Source of the DNA: Collinsella sp.
GTDB lineage: Bacteria > Actinomycetota > Coriobacteriia > Coriobacteriales > Coriobacteriaceae
Direction of reading: 5' to 3'
Length of the DNA: 64,000 nucleotides
NCBI GenBank assembly: GCA_018373675.1
Contig: JAHAGQ010000002.1
Coordinates: 62,001-126,000, forward strand
The notes beneath the pieces are model-generated. The model saw nothing but the letters and a program-made list of their open reading frames with translations. It searched no databases and was not told where the DNA came from. Shown in pieces: positions 52,131 to 62,444 of the stretch. A program made the position numbers and the translations under genes. Every line of letters begins with the position of its first letter. Within the stretch, counting starts at the first letter, position 1.

Positions 52131-54304
52131 CCTCCGCTGACCTCCTTAAAGATATGTCGATAACGCATGGCGACCGCGTCGCGCAAGGGACGCGTCGCCA
52201 CAGAGTCAAGGTTGCAAGCATACCGCAAGAGCTCGACCGCGTCCAAATGGGCCCACTCGATCAGCTCCTCGTCGGCGTCCAGGTCGACAAAGCGCAGGGT
52301 CACACCACCATGCTGGCGATAACCCAGGATCTCGCCTTCATGGCGCAGGCGCAGGTCCATCTGGGCGAGCGTAAAGCCGTCCGAGGTCTTTTCGAGCGAC
52401 TGGAGACGGTCTTGTGCCGCCGATGCGCCGCCGTTGCCCTTGGAGTGCGTCATGACCAGGCACGTGCCCGACACGCTGCCACGGCCCACGCGACCGCGCA
52501 GCTGGTGCAGGGCAGCCAAACCAAAGCGCTCGCCGTTCTCGATGACCATGACGGTGGCGTTGGGCACGTCGACGCCCACCTCGACCACCGTAGTCGAGAC
52601 GAGCACGTCAATCTCGCCACGCTTAAAGGCATCGATAACCTGGTCCTTCTCCCCCGCTGGCATACGGCCGTGAAGGCGCTCGATGGCAAGACCCGGCAAC
52701 ACCAAACGCAGGCGATCGAGCTCGGTCGCCGTATCGTGCAGCGGCACGGGGACGGTTACGCGGCCCTCATCGTCGCGGGCAATACCGGGCACGTCTTCCA
52801 GCTCATCGGCCGAGTCACTCGGCTCCACGAGCGGGCAAATCACGTAGGCCTGCTGACCCTTGTCATGTGCCTCGCGGATGACTCCATAGGCGAGGTCACG
52901 GCTCGACTCGGTGAGAACACACGTCGTCACACCGGCACCCGGAACAGGCCGGTGGCGGATGATGCTCGTATCCAGATCGCCGTAGACCGAAAGCGCCAGC
53001 GTACGCGGGATGGGCGTTGCCGTCATAACGAGCAGATCGGCACCGGGGCCCTTCGCGCGCAGGGCGTTGCGTTGGCCGACGCCAAACCGGTGCTGCTCAT
53101 CGATGACCACGAGCGACAGATGCTTGAACGTAACGTCATCCGAAAGGACCGCGTGGGTGCCAAAGAGCACATCAAGCTCGCCCGATTCCAGCTGTGCATG
53201 GATGCGCTCGCGCTCTGCGGCCGGCGTGGCACCTGTCAGAAGCGCCCAGGACATGCCAGCCTGCGAGAGCAGAGGGCCGGTCTTATCGGCATATTGACGC
53301 GCCAGCACGCCCGTAGGCGCCATAACGCAGGACTGAGTGCCCGAATCGGCCGCGACAGCCAGCGCGCAGGCGGCGACGGCCGTCTTGCCGGTACCGACGT
53401 CACCCAGAAGCAGGCGGTTCATCACGCGCCCGCCATCGCACATGTCGTGCAGGATGTCTTGGAACGCGGCCTCCTGCTCGTCGCTCAGCGAAAACGGCAG
53501 GGCTTCCTTGAGCGCCGCCAGGTGCTCGCCCGCGGCGTGGGCGTAGGGAGCGACTTCGACCAAGCCGCCGTCGTTGCGCAAGCGCAGCGCCAGCTGCAGG
53601 TAGAGGCACTCCTCATAGGCAAGGCGGCGGCGCGCGATATCGCGCTCGGCCATGCTCGATGGAAAGTGAATTGAGCGCAGCGCACGAGCATTGCTCATCA
53701 GGCGGCGCTTGACGCGCAAGCGTGCGGGAATCGGATCGAAGGGATTGCCGACGACCTCGAGCGCACCGCTCACGATACGGCGCATCCACGCCTGGCTCAC
53801 GCCGTCACTTACGTAGTGGACCGGCAAAATGGTACCAGCGGCGCGCCCGTCCTCAAGCTTTTCAAAGTGGGGCGAGGCCATCTGCTTAAAACCGTAGGCA
53901 AACTCGACCTTGCCCATCACGGCCAGGCGTTCGCCCTGCTTAAGCTGTTGGGCAATCCAAGGCTGACGGAAAAAGGCAACCTGCAGCACGCCCGTCTCGT
54001 CCACGAGCGAGACCTCAGTCACCTGCATACGCGGACGGGGCTGCTTTTGAACGATACGATCGACCGTGGCGATGATGGTACACACGGTACCGATGGGAGC
54101 CATCTCAATGGACCACGAGCGAGTGAAATCCAGGTAGCGATGAGGAATATGGAGAAGGAGGTCCCCCACCGTCCGAATTCCCAGACGGCGAAGGGCCTCC
54201 TCACGTTTACCCGAAACATATTTGAGTCGCGCGATATCCTCGTCGAGCGCATTGCTCTGGGCAAAACGCTCCGAGACGCGCGGCACGGAGCACAGCTCGG
54301 ACAT
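52127..54304 (-). CDS. recG: ATP-dependent DNA helicase RecG
   Basis: RecG remodels stalled forks and Holliday junctions. The 725 residues include the wedge/OB domain (GIRTVGDLLLHIPHRYLDF), Walker A LLGDVGTGKTAVA, the DEQH box in VVIDEQHRFGVGQ, motif III TATPIPRTLAL and C-terminal motifs VSTTVVEVGVDVPNA and LRGRVGRG. It lies 10 bp downstream of the fakA-like gene, the same fakA-recG order as in Bacillus. Confidence 0.96.
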   Translation of the reverse strand: MSELCSVPRVSERFAQSNALDEDIARLKYVSGKREEALRRLGIRTVGDLLLHIPHRYLDFTRSWSIEMAPIGTVCTIIATVDRIVQKQPRPRMQVTEVSLVDETGVLQVAFFRQPWIAQQLKQGERLAVMGKVEFAYGFKQMASPHFEKLEDGRAAGTILPVHYVSDGVSQAWMRRIVSGALEVVGNPFDPIPARLRVKRRLMSNARALRSIHFPSSMAERDIARRRLAYEECLYLQLALRLRNDGGLVEVAPYAHAAGEHLAALKEALPFSLSDEQEAAFQDILHDMCDGGRVMNRLLLGDVGTGKTAVAACALAVAADSGTQSCVMAPTGVLARQYADKTGPLLSQAGMSWALLTGATPAAERERIHAQLESGELDVLFGTHAVLSDDVTFKHLSLVVIDEQHRFGVGQRNALRAKGPGADLLVMTATPIPRTLALSVYGDLDTSIIRHRPVPGAGVTTCVLTESSRDLAYGVIREAHDKGQQAYVICPLVEPSDSADELEDVPGIARDDEGRVTVPVPLHDTATELDRLRLVLPGLAIERLHGRMPAGEKDQVIDAFKRGEIDVLVSTTVVEVGVDVPNATVMVIENGERFGLAALHQLRGRVGRGSVSGTCLVMTHSKGNGGASAAQDRLQSLEKTSDGFTLAQMDLRLRHEGEILGYRQHGGVTLRFVDLDADEELIEWAHLDAVELLRYACNLDSVATRPLRDAVAMRYRHIFKEVSGG

Positions 54305-54313
54305 AGGCAGAGC

Positions 54314-55975
54314 CTACTCGATCGAGAAGATCACGGGATAGAGCGGCTGCTCGCCACGATGGGCATCAATCTCCAGATCGGGCTGAGCCTCCTCGATAGC
54401 GTCGACGATCTCCTGGAAGGCCTCGTCGGACAGCTCCTCGCCGGCCAAAATCGTCAGCGCGTCACCCTCCTCTTCCTCCTGCATGCGGTTGATGCAGTCG
54501 AGCGTGACCTGCTTCACGTCGGAGCCGACCACGTCGATGGAACCGGCGATGATGCCCATAACGTCACCGGAGTGAATCGGCGAGCCGTCGGAGGCGCTGG
54601 AGTCGCGCACGGCGCGGGTGACCTCGCCATCGCGGACCTCGCTGATGGCATCGACCATAGCGGCAACGGCGTCCTCGAGCTCGGAATCGGGCAGGACCGC
54701 GAACAGCGCGGAGAAGGCCTGCGGGACGGTCTTGGTGGGAACGACGGCGACCTTCTTGTCGGTGCAGGCGGAGGCAGCAGCCTCGGCAGCCATGCGGATG
54801 TTGCCGTTATTGGGAAGGATGATGACCGAGGTCGCGTTGACCTGGTCCACTGCGCCCAGCAGGTCGGCAGTCGAGGGGTTCATGGTCTGGCCACCCGACA
54901 CGATCACATCGACGCCGAGGGACTTGAGGATGTCGGCCTCACCAGAGCCAGCCGCAACGGCGACAAAGCCCAGGGCCTTCGCGGGCTCGGCGGCCTTCTC
55001 CTGGTCCTCGTGGATCTTAGCGGTACGGTCGTGGGCCTCCATCTCCATGTTGTGGATAAAGACCTCGTAGATCTGACCGAGCTGAAGCATGTGCTCGAGC
55101 ACCAGGTTAGGGGTGTTGGAGTGCACGTGGATCTTGTAGTCGGGATAGGCACCAACGAGCAGCTCACAGTCGCCCATGGAGCCCAGGAACTTCAGGCACT
55201 CGTCCTCGTCAAACGGGGCGTCGGCCTTAAAGAGGAACTCGTTGCAGTAGCGGAACTCCGAGCCCTCCCAGTCGTCGTTGGCCTCGATCTCCACGCGGTC
55301 AAGAGCGGCGTCACGGGCAGAGCCAGCGGAATCGAACGTAGCGGAGAAATCCTCGACCACGGTGCTGCGGCCAAGGGCAGCGGCAACAAAGTTCTCCAAG
55401 AAGATGGCAAAGCCAAAGGCGCCGGAGTCGACCACGCCGTTCTCCTTGAGGACGGGCAGCAGGTCGGGCGTGCGGGCGACGGACTGGTAAGCCTCGACGA
55501 CGATGGCGTCGAGAGCATCCTCGGCAGAGAACTTCTTCTTCTCGCACTCGTCTGCCTTGGTCGAAACATCACGCAGGACCGTGAGAATCGTGCCCTCGAT
55601 GGGCTTACGAACAGCCTGGAAGGCGACCTTGACGGCACGGCGGAAGGCGAAGGCGATATTGGCGGACGTAATGGGCTCATCGGCAGAGACAAGGCCCTCG
55701 GCCACGCCGCGTAGGATCTGCGACGTGATGACACCGGAGTTGCCGCGGGCGCCCATCAGGGAGCCGTGGGTGATGGCGCCGGCAATGGCCTCCATGTCGG
55801 CATCGGCGGGAAGGGCAGAAAGCTCCTTGGTCACCGAGGAGAGCGTGAGCGACATGTTGGTGCCGGTGTCACCGTCGGGTACGGGGAAGACGTTGAGCTT
55901 GTTGATCTCCTCGGCCTTTTCGGAAACGGCAGCCGCAGCGATCGGAAAACAGGTGCGAATGGTCTTTGCAATCAT
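54314..55975 (-). CDS. fakA: Fatty acid kinase catalytic subunit FakA-like (DAK2/DegV-associated YloV)
   Basis: FakA phosphorylates fatty acids bound to FakB for lipid synthesis. The 553 residues have an N-terminal DhaL nucleotide-binding domain (LNVFPVPDGDTGTNMSLTL, SLMGARGNSGVI, PIEGTILTVLRD), a middle domain (VDSGAFGFAIFLE) and a C-terminal domain (VIVSGGQTMNPSTADLL, PNNGNIRMAAEAAA). The Asp23-family gene 27 bp upstream and recG downstream reproduce the yloU-yloV-recG order of Bacillus. plsX, which makes the acyl-phosphate used in the same pathway, is further along the block. Confidence 0.92.
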   Translation of the reverse strand: MIAKTIRTCFPIAAAAVSEKAEEINKLNVFPVPDGDTGTNMSLTLSSVTKELSALPADADMEAIAGAITHGSLMGARGNSGVITSQILRGVAEGLVSADEPITSANIAFAFRRAVKVAFQAVRKPIEGTILTVLRDVSTKADECEKKKFSAEDALDAIVVEAYQSVARTPDLLPVLKENGVVDSGAFGFAIFLENFVAAALGRSTVVEDFSATFDSAGSARDAALDRVEIEANDDWEGSEFRYCNEFLFKADAPFDEDECLKFLGSMGDCELLVGAYPDYKIHVHSNTPNLVLEHMLQLGQIYEVFIHNMEMEAHDRTAKIHEDQEKAAEPAKALGFVAVAAGSGEADILKSLGVDVIVSGGQTMNPSTADLLGAVDQVNATSVIILPNNGNIRMAAEAAASACTDKKVAVVPTKTVPQAFSALFAVLPDSELEDAVAAMVDAISEVRDGEVTRAVRDSSASDGSPIHSGDVMGIIAGSIDVVGSDVKQVTLDCINRMQEEEEGDALTILAGEELSDEAFQEIVDAIEEAQPDLEIDAHRGEQPLYPVIFSIE

Positions 55976-56002
55976 GAGTGGTGAAATCTCCGTATTCGGA
56001 TG

Positions 56003-56359
56003 CTAGTTCAGACGGCTCTTGAGCGCGTCGATGTGAATGCCGATCTTAAGGCTGGCGGGATCGATTTGGGCGATCTCCTGCAGGGTGAAGGCGACGGAGC
56101 TCGAAAGATTGTGGCAGACGGACTTCATGTTGACGCCGTTCTCGAGCACGACGTGAAGGTCGACCGTGAGGCCGTTCTCGTCGGCGGAAACAAGCACGCC
56201 CTTGCGGAGGCGCTGACCGGCAAGCAGGCGCACGCTCTCGGCGCCCTGGAGCTGCTCAGCCATACCGACAACGCCATAGCACGTCATCGCGGCATAACCG
56301 GCAATATCGGCAATAACGTCGTTCGAGACGCTCAGGCTGCCGTTAATGGTCTCAGACAC
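56003..56359 (-). CDS. Asp23/Gls24 family protein (YloU-like)
   Basis: The 118-residue protein has family features: ISNDV-like VSNDVIADIAGYAAMTCYGVVGMA, then GLTVDLHVVLENGVNMKSVCHNLSSSV. The start is GTG 56359, preceded by AAAAGGAG, giving MSETINGSLSVS; upstream codons lack support. It pairs with fakA, as yloU does with yloV in Bacillus. It is the second Asp23-family gene in the window. Confidence 0.88.
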   Translation of the reverse strand: MSETINGSLSVSNDVIADIAGYAAMTCYGVVGMAEQLQGAESVRLLAGQRLRKGVLVSADENGLTVDLHVVLENGVNMKSVCHNLSSSVAFTLQEIAQIDPASLKIGIHIDALKSRLN

Positions 56360-56518
56360 AAGAATCTCCTTTTCTTGGTGCTCGCGGCACCATGTCGTGG
56401 GAGCAATCATTGCAATATTCTACAACGACCGCGCCATGTTGAGGTGGCGGGCCTCGGGATTACATCCTCGACACGAAATGTTGATATGGTAACGTTCGCG
56501 AACGGCGATCGCGGCATG

Positions 56519-56548
56519 AAAAAACCCGCCGCATAAGCGACGGGTTTT
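56519..56548 (-). terminator. Rho-independent terminator of the tRNA-Asn pair
   Basis: Stem AAACCCG/CGGGTTT extended by GCGGCG-type pairs, with six U on the minus strand (complement of 56519-56524). It is immediately beyond the second tRNA. Confidence 0.85.
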
Positions 56549-56554
56549 ACAACC

Positions 56555-56629
56555 TGGCTCCCCGGGTAGGACTCGAACCTACAACAGCGCGGTTAACAGC
56601 CGCGTGCTCTACCATTGAGCTACCGAGGA
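56555..56629 (-). tRNA. tRNA-Asn (GTT), promoter-distal copy
   Basis: On the minus strand the gene starts TCCTCGGTAGCTC, has anticodon GTT in GGCTGTTAACC, T-loop GGTTCGAGTCC and an encoded CCA. Acceptor TCCTCGG pairs with CCGGGGA. It is identical to the copy at 56663-56737. Confidence 0.95.
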
Positions 56630-56662
56630 ATTTAAAGCCCAACGGAAAGGGCTGGAAAATTC

Positions 56663-56737
56663 TGGCTCCCCGGGTAGGACTCGAACCTACAACAGCGCGG
56701 TTAACAGCCGCGTGCTCTACCATTGAGCTACCGAGGA
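56663..56737 (-). tRNA. tRNA-Asn (GTT), promoter-proximal copy
   Basis: The same 75-base gene, including CCA, as its neighbour; the two are separated by 33 bp. Anticodon GTT reads AAC/AAU. The two are likely made from one precursor, using the promoter at 56768-56795 and the terminator at 56519-56548. Confidence 0.95.
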
Positions 56738-56767
56738 ATAGGTGCGTGCTCTCAAGCAACGAAGTTT

Positions 56768-56795
56768 ATTATACGGACGAATCAGCTCAGGGCAA
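56768..56795 (-). promoter_or_regulatory. Promoter of the tRNA-Asn pair
   Basis: On the minus strand TTGCCC (56790-56795), a 16-nt spacer and a perfect TATAAT (56768-56773). The expected start is about 25 bp before the first tRNA. Confidence 0.7.
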
Positions 56796-56826
56796 GAACT
56801 TTTTTAAGAAATTTTCCGACCCAGTC

Positions 56827-56872
56827 ATTGGGGACGTTCTTAAACGACCAGTCATTCAAGAACGTCCCCAAT
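56827..56872. repeat. REP-like hairpin with GGGGACGTTCTT arms (family D)
   Basis: Perfect 15-bp arms ATTGGGGACGTTCTT (56827-56841) and AAGAACGTCCCCAAT (56858-56872). A direct repeat CCAGTCATT occurs just before and inside the loop. Such GGGGACGTTCTT palindromes recur in many unrelated genomes and resemble REP elements mobilised by Y1-type transposases; no such transposase is in this window. Confidence 0.65.
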
Positions 56873-56883
56873 GTCTACATGAA

Positions 56884-56915
56884 AGCGCCCCCAAGCGGAT
56901 GTGCTTGAGGGCGCC
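56884..56915 (-). terminator. Probable rpoD terminator hairpin
   Basis: Arms AGCGCCCCCAAGC and GCTTGAGGGCGCC form a strong stem just past the rpoD stop; a short CTTTC follows on the minus strand. Confidence 0.65.
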
Positions 56916-56925
56916 TCTTGCTTGA

Positions 56926-58281
<1,356 letters not shown>

Positions 58282-58391
58282 AGATTCTCCCTTCATAGTC
58301 CACAGGACTCAATACTTTAGCACACACATTGACGTCTATACCCAAAAAGAAGACTGGATATAGGCGAGAATACGCTGGTTGACCACAACAT

Positions 58392-60500
58392 CTAGGCTTG
58401 TTCGGTGCCCGCGGCCTCCAGGCCGATTAAACGGAACGGGTCCGCCACGCCGCCGATCGACTTTTGCAGTTCGCGTTGACGTTGCGAATCCTGCGCGGCC
58501 TGCACGGTCAGCGCGCGACGGGCCTCATCATCGAGTGAACGGTCCTGGCGCAGCTTGGCCTGTGCGGCACGCATGCGACGCTTGATGGTGTAGAGCTCAA
58601 GCGTATCAAGCATAAACACGATGTTCGTCTCGGTGGGGTGCTTGCTCGTCGCGGAGATGCGCCCGGCACTCACAAGCGTTGCCGCATCGGGACACACTGA
58701 GCGCGCCGCATCCATGCAGGCTGCAGGATCGGTTCCCGGCGGCGTTGCCAGAACGGCCCATGCAATGGACTCGTGACGCGGGTCAACCCACTCGATGGAG
58801 CAGATGCGGTCGGCATACGTGCGGAACAGGTCGGGGTAGCTCGTGAGCATCGTCAACAGCTCGCGCTCCCCTGCCAAGGACTTGCGTTCAAGATCGGTAA
58901 GAACCATCGGCGCCGCCGCAGCCGGTGCGCCCGAACCGTCAGCCACAGGCACAGCGCCCATACCATCAGGCACATCGATCGGCGGCAGGTCGTCGACGAC
59001 CTCCACGGGCGCGGCGCCGTAGGCATCGAGCGGGACGTAGTCGTACGGCTCTTCTTCGACCGGCGCGGACACCGGCGGCGTCGCGCCCGATGCCCAAGCA
59101 CCGCGACCGGCATCGCGAGAACCCGACGCCCGACCGCCCGCGCTACCGGACCGCTCAGTCTGTGCCCGCTGGCGCTCATAGTTCTGCTCACGACGTCGTT
59201 CCGCATCCTCGCGCTTGGCGACATCGCGAAACACACGACCCGAGCTCGCGCGCACCGTCTCCAGATCCAAACCCAGCAGATCGGCAATCTGGATAAAGTA
59301 CGTGTCGATCATATAGCTGTTGCGCAACGGATAGATAAGCGTCAGCGCATCTTCCAGCGCCTTAGCGCGACCGCCCGGCGTGGTGATGTCACTCGACTCC
59401 TGCAGCGAACGGTAGACAAAGTCCATAAGCGGCTCGGCAGCGTCGATGCGCGTCTGCAGTGCCTCGCCACCATGTGCGGTGATGAACTCCATGGGGTCGT
59501 TGCCGTCGGGGAGCACCACGCAGCGCAGGTCCATGGAATCCTGCTCGATAAACTGAATCGCGCGACGGGCGGCCTTCTGGCCCGCTGCATCGCCGTCGAA
59601 CATATACACGATGCGCTTGGCAAAGCGAGTGAGCGTCTTGACGTGATGCTCCGTGAGGGCGGTGCCCAGCGTGGCGACAACGTTTTTAATCCCCGCCTCC
59701 CAGCAGGCGATGCAATCGGTATAGCCCTCTACCACGATGGCGGTATCCTGCGCGACGATAAACTCCTTGGCCCAATTAAAGCCGTAGAGGTTTCGCTTTT
59801 TATGAAACACGCTCGTCTCGGCGGTGTTGAGATACTTAGGCTGGCCGTCGCCCATAATGCGACCGCCAAAGGCAATGTTGTGACCCTGCTCGTCAAAGAT
59901 GGGGAACATCACGCGGTCGTAAAAGCGGTCGGCAAGCTGCCCGCGCCCGCGACTAACGGCAACGTTGGCGTCGATCATCTCCTGCGGGGTAAAACCCGCC
60001 TGGGACAGGTGCGACACCAGCGCGTTACGGCCCGGTGCAAAGCCCAGGCAGTAGCGGCGGCAGACGTCGCCGCCCATGCCGCGGCTGGCAAAGTACTCGC
60101 GCGGACGGCCGTCCTTACCGCGCATGAGCATGGTGTGGTAGAACTGGGCGGTCTCGGCGCACAGATCGTAGATGCGGGCACGTTTGGTGCCGCGCTCGCG
60201 GCGATCTCCGGTGTCATGCAGCTCAATACCCGCGCGATCGGCCAAGTAACGGATTGACTCGGGAAAGCTCAGGTTCTCGCGCTTCATGATATACGTGAAA
60301 ACGTCGCCACCCTCGCCGCAACCAAAGCAATGCCACACCTGCGTGGCGGGGATAATGTGGAAGGACGGCGTCTTCTCGCCATGGAAGGGGCAGCATCCCC
60401 AAAACTCATGGCCGCGAGGCTTGAGCTCGACCGTTTCCTGCACGATGGCAACCAGGTCAGACGCAGCGCGTACCTGGTCTTTTTCCTCATCGCTAATCAC
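58392..60500 (-). CDS. dnaG: DNA primase
   Basis: Primase lays RNA primers for replication. The 702 residues contain the zinc finger (Cys37, His40, Cys58, Cys61 in CCPFHGEK and CFGCGEGG). The TOPRIM domain has VVEGYTD and MFDGDAAGQKA. The C-terminal helicase-binding domain follows an Ala/Pro/Gly-rich linker (about 430-530). It starts inside the last codons of ribF (8-bp overlap) and precedes rpoD by 110 bp. Length is above the usual ~600 because of the linker. Confidence 0.96.
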   Translation of the reverse strand: MISDEEKDQVRAASDLVAIVQETVELKPRGHEFWGCCPFHGEKTPSFHIIPATQVWHCFGCGEGGDVFTYIMKRENLSFPESIRYLADRAGIELHDTGDRRERGTKRARIYDLCAETAQFYHTMLMRGKDGRPREYFASRGMGGDVCRRYCLGFAPGRNALVSHLSQAGFTPQEMIDANVAVSRGRGQLADRFYDRVMFPIFDEQGHNIAFGGRIMGDGQPKYLNTAETSVFHKKRNLYGFNWAKEFIVAQDTAIVVEGYTDCIACWEAGIKNVVATLGTALTEHHVKTLTRFAKRIVYMFDGDAAGQKAARRAIQFIEQDSMDLRCVVLPDGNDPMEFITAHGGEALQTRIDAAEPLMDFVYRSLQESSDITTPGGRAKALEDALTLIYPLRNSYMIDTYFIQIADLLGLDLETVRASSGRVFRDVAKREDAERRREQNYERQRAQTERSGSAGGRASGSRDAGRGAWASGATPPVSAPVEEEPYDYVPLDAYGAAPVEVVDDLPPIDVPDGMGAVPVADGSGAPAAAAPMVLTDLERKSLAGERELLTMLTSYPDLFRTYADRICSIEWVDPRHESIAWAVLATPPGTDPAACMDAARSVCPDAATLVSAGRISATSKHPTETNIVFMLDTLELYTIKRRMRAAQAKLRQDRSLDDEARRALTVQAAQDSQRQRELQKSIGGVADPFRLIGLEAAGTEQA

Positions 60501-61500
60501 GGATGCTCACCCCCTGATCGCCCAAGTTGTGACGAATATCCTCGATATTACCCTCGACGGTCGCGATCAACTCATCCAGCGAATCGAACACACGCGAGGG
60601 ACGCAGCCAGCGCGTAAACGCCAGCGAAACGGAAGCGCCGTACAGGTCGCCCGTATAACCAATTAAATTAGCCTCGAGATGCGCAGATGCCGCATCGTCA
60701 GCATACGTTGGCGGCAGGCCGACGTTCACAGCAGCGGGCCACGCGGTGTCATCGACCAGCACCAGACCCTCATACACGCCATCGGCTGGCACCTGAATGC
60801 CGTCGGGAACCTGCAAGTTTGCCGTGGGAAAGCCCATGCCAGAACCCTCGTGACGGCCGCGAATAACACCGCCACGCACCATATACGGACGGCCGAGTAA
60901 CCCAGCAGCAAGCTCCACATGGCCCTGTCCCAGCTCATGACGAATGCGGGTGGCGCAAATGGTCTCACCGCCCTCGCAAAGCAAGTCGTGCCCGTATACG
61001 TCAACGCCGCGCTCGGCACCCCAGGCGCGCATCTCGTCAACACCAGAAGCACCGCCACGACCCAGCCTAAAGTCGCTGCCAACGCGAATCGATCGAATGT
61101 CGACCAGACGCGACACCAGCGAGAGAAAAGCAACATGGTCAAGCGCCGCAACCTCAGGCGTAAAGGGAACGGCCACCACCGCATCGACCCCAGTTTGAGC
61201 CAGGGCATGCAGACGGTCGGCCGTCGTCATCAATTTTTGAGCGGGCGAAGGGCTCACCACGACGTCCGGGTCGGGATCGAAGGTAACTACGACCGCCTTG
61301 CAGCCATGGGCACGGGCATCACGGACAAGCGCCGCAATGAGCTCCTGGTGTCCACGGTGAACGCCGTCGAACACGCCGATGGCAATCGATGCGGCACCCA
61401 GGTGCTCACACTTATCAAACACATCGGGAGTAACGATGCGAGCCTCGTCCGACTCGCCCGCGAAAAAGATACGCGCGAGCTCGCGAACGGACAACATCAT
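60493..61500 (-). CDS. ribF: Bifunctional riboflavin kinase / FAD synthetase
   Basis: RibF makes FMN and then FAD. The 335 residues have the N-terminal adenylyltransferase domain (AIGVFDGVHRGHQELI, VGSDFRLGRGGASGV, TRIRHELGQG). The C-terminal kinase domain has RGGVIRGRHEGSGMGFPTANL and the HLEANLIGYTGDLYG strand. ATG 61500 overlaps the truB stop as ATGA. The truB-ribF pair is conserved in many bacteria. Confidence 0.95.
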   Translation of the reverse strand: MMLSVRELARIFFAGESDEARIVTPDVFDKCEHLGAASIAIGVFDGVHRGHQELIAALVRDARAHGCKAVVVTFDPDPDVVVSPSPAQKLMTTADRLHALAQTGVDAVVAVPFTPEVAALDHVAFLSLVSRLVDIRSIRVGSDFRLGRGGASGVDEMRAWGAERGVDVYGHDLLCEGGETICATRIRHELGQGHVELAAGLLGRPYMVRGGVIRGRHEGSGMGFPTANLQVPDGIQVPADGVYEGLVLVDDTAWPAAVNVGLPPTYADDAASAHLEANLIGYTGDLYGASVSLAFTRWLRPSRVFDSLDELIATVEGNIEDIRHNLGDQGVSIRD

Positions 61501-62429
61501 CGAACACCGCCGATTGCCTGCGGAAACACGTGCTCCATGACAAAGCGGCCGCCCTCAATGCGGGCGAGCGCCTTGAGTCCCCCATCGAGCACCAACGCAA
61601 ACGGCGCCTTCGAGGAATCGAAATCGGCAAGCGCACGCTCAACGGGAATGCGTCGGCCGCAGAGCAGGTCGTCGGCAAGATTGCCCGGCAAGTCAACACG
61701 TGTGGCGCCCAGGGCCGCAATGGGATCCAGGGCAAAGCCAGCCGCGGACTCGGGAGAAAGCTCCTCGACCGCATGACAAGCGCCAATGGAAACAACACCG
61801 GAAGCCGTGCGGCGCAGCGCGGAAATATGCGCGGCGCTATCGCAAGCGTGGCCCAGGTCGCGAGCGAGCGCACGGATATAGGTGCCCTTGCTCACCGAGA
61901 ACGCCACGGTCCACACACACGTATCACCTTCGCCGCCCACGGCGATCAGGTCGGCGGCATAGACCTCGACGGGGCGCGGAGGTAGGTCCACCGCATTGCC
62001 CTCGCGAGCAGACTTGTAGGCGCGAACGCCATTGACCGAGATAGCAGAAAACGCCGGCGGCACCTGCATCTGCGGGCCCAGCATGGCGGCCAAGCGCTCA
62101 CGAGCATAGGCAGGATCGCGGAGCTCGTTGGCAACAGCCACCGTGCGGACCGCCTCGCCCTCCGCATCGTCGGTATTAGTCTCGACGCCAAACGAAATGT
62201 CGGCGACGTAGCTTTTCGTGTCGAGGGTGAGCATGCCCAGCAGACGCGTGGCCTGACCCACGCCCACCACCATGACACCGGATGCCATGGGGTCGAGCGT
62301 GCCGGCATGACCGACACGCCGTTCGTGGAGGGCGCGTCGGCATTGCGAAACCACGTCGTGGGACGTGCAGCCCACCGGCTTATCGACGGCGAGCAGCATA
62401 TTCAATTGAGAAGGCGTACGACGAGCCAT
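61497..62429 (-). CDS. truB: tRNA pseudouridine(55) synthase TruB
   Basis: TruB makes pseudouridine 55 in the T-loop of tRNAs. The 310-residue protein shows LLAVDKPVGCTSHDVV, the catalytic Asp in GHAGTLDPMASGVMVV and SKGTYIRALARDLG. It lies between nrnA and ribF within the infB-rbfA-truB-ribF translation block. Length and motifs are ordinary. Confidence 0.96.
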   Translation of the reverse strand: MARRTPSQLNMLLAVDKPVGCTSHDVVSQCRRALHERRVGHAGTLDPMASGVMVVGVGQATRLLGMLTLDTKSYVADISFGVETNTDDAEGEAVRTVAVANELRDPAYARERLAAMLGPQMQVPPAFSAISVNGVRAYKSAREGNAVDLPPRPVEVYAADLIAVGGEGDTCVWTVAFSVSKGTYIRALARDLGHACDSAAHISALRRTASGVVSIGACHAVEELSPESAAGFALDPIAALGATRVDLPGNLADDLLCGRRIPVERALADFDSSKAPFALVLDGGLKALARIEGGRFVMEHVFPQAIGGVR

Positions 62430-62444
62430 GTACCATCCAAAAAA

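Noticed and set aside
56555..56737. 70-codon minus-strand frame across the two tRNA genes
   Set aside because: It is translated tRNA sequence; the repeated VEHAAVNRAVVGSSPTRG peptide simply reflects two identical tRNA-Asn genes.
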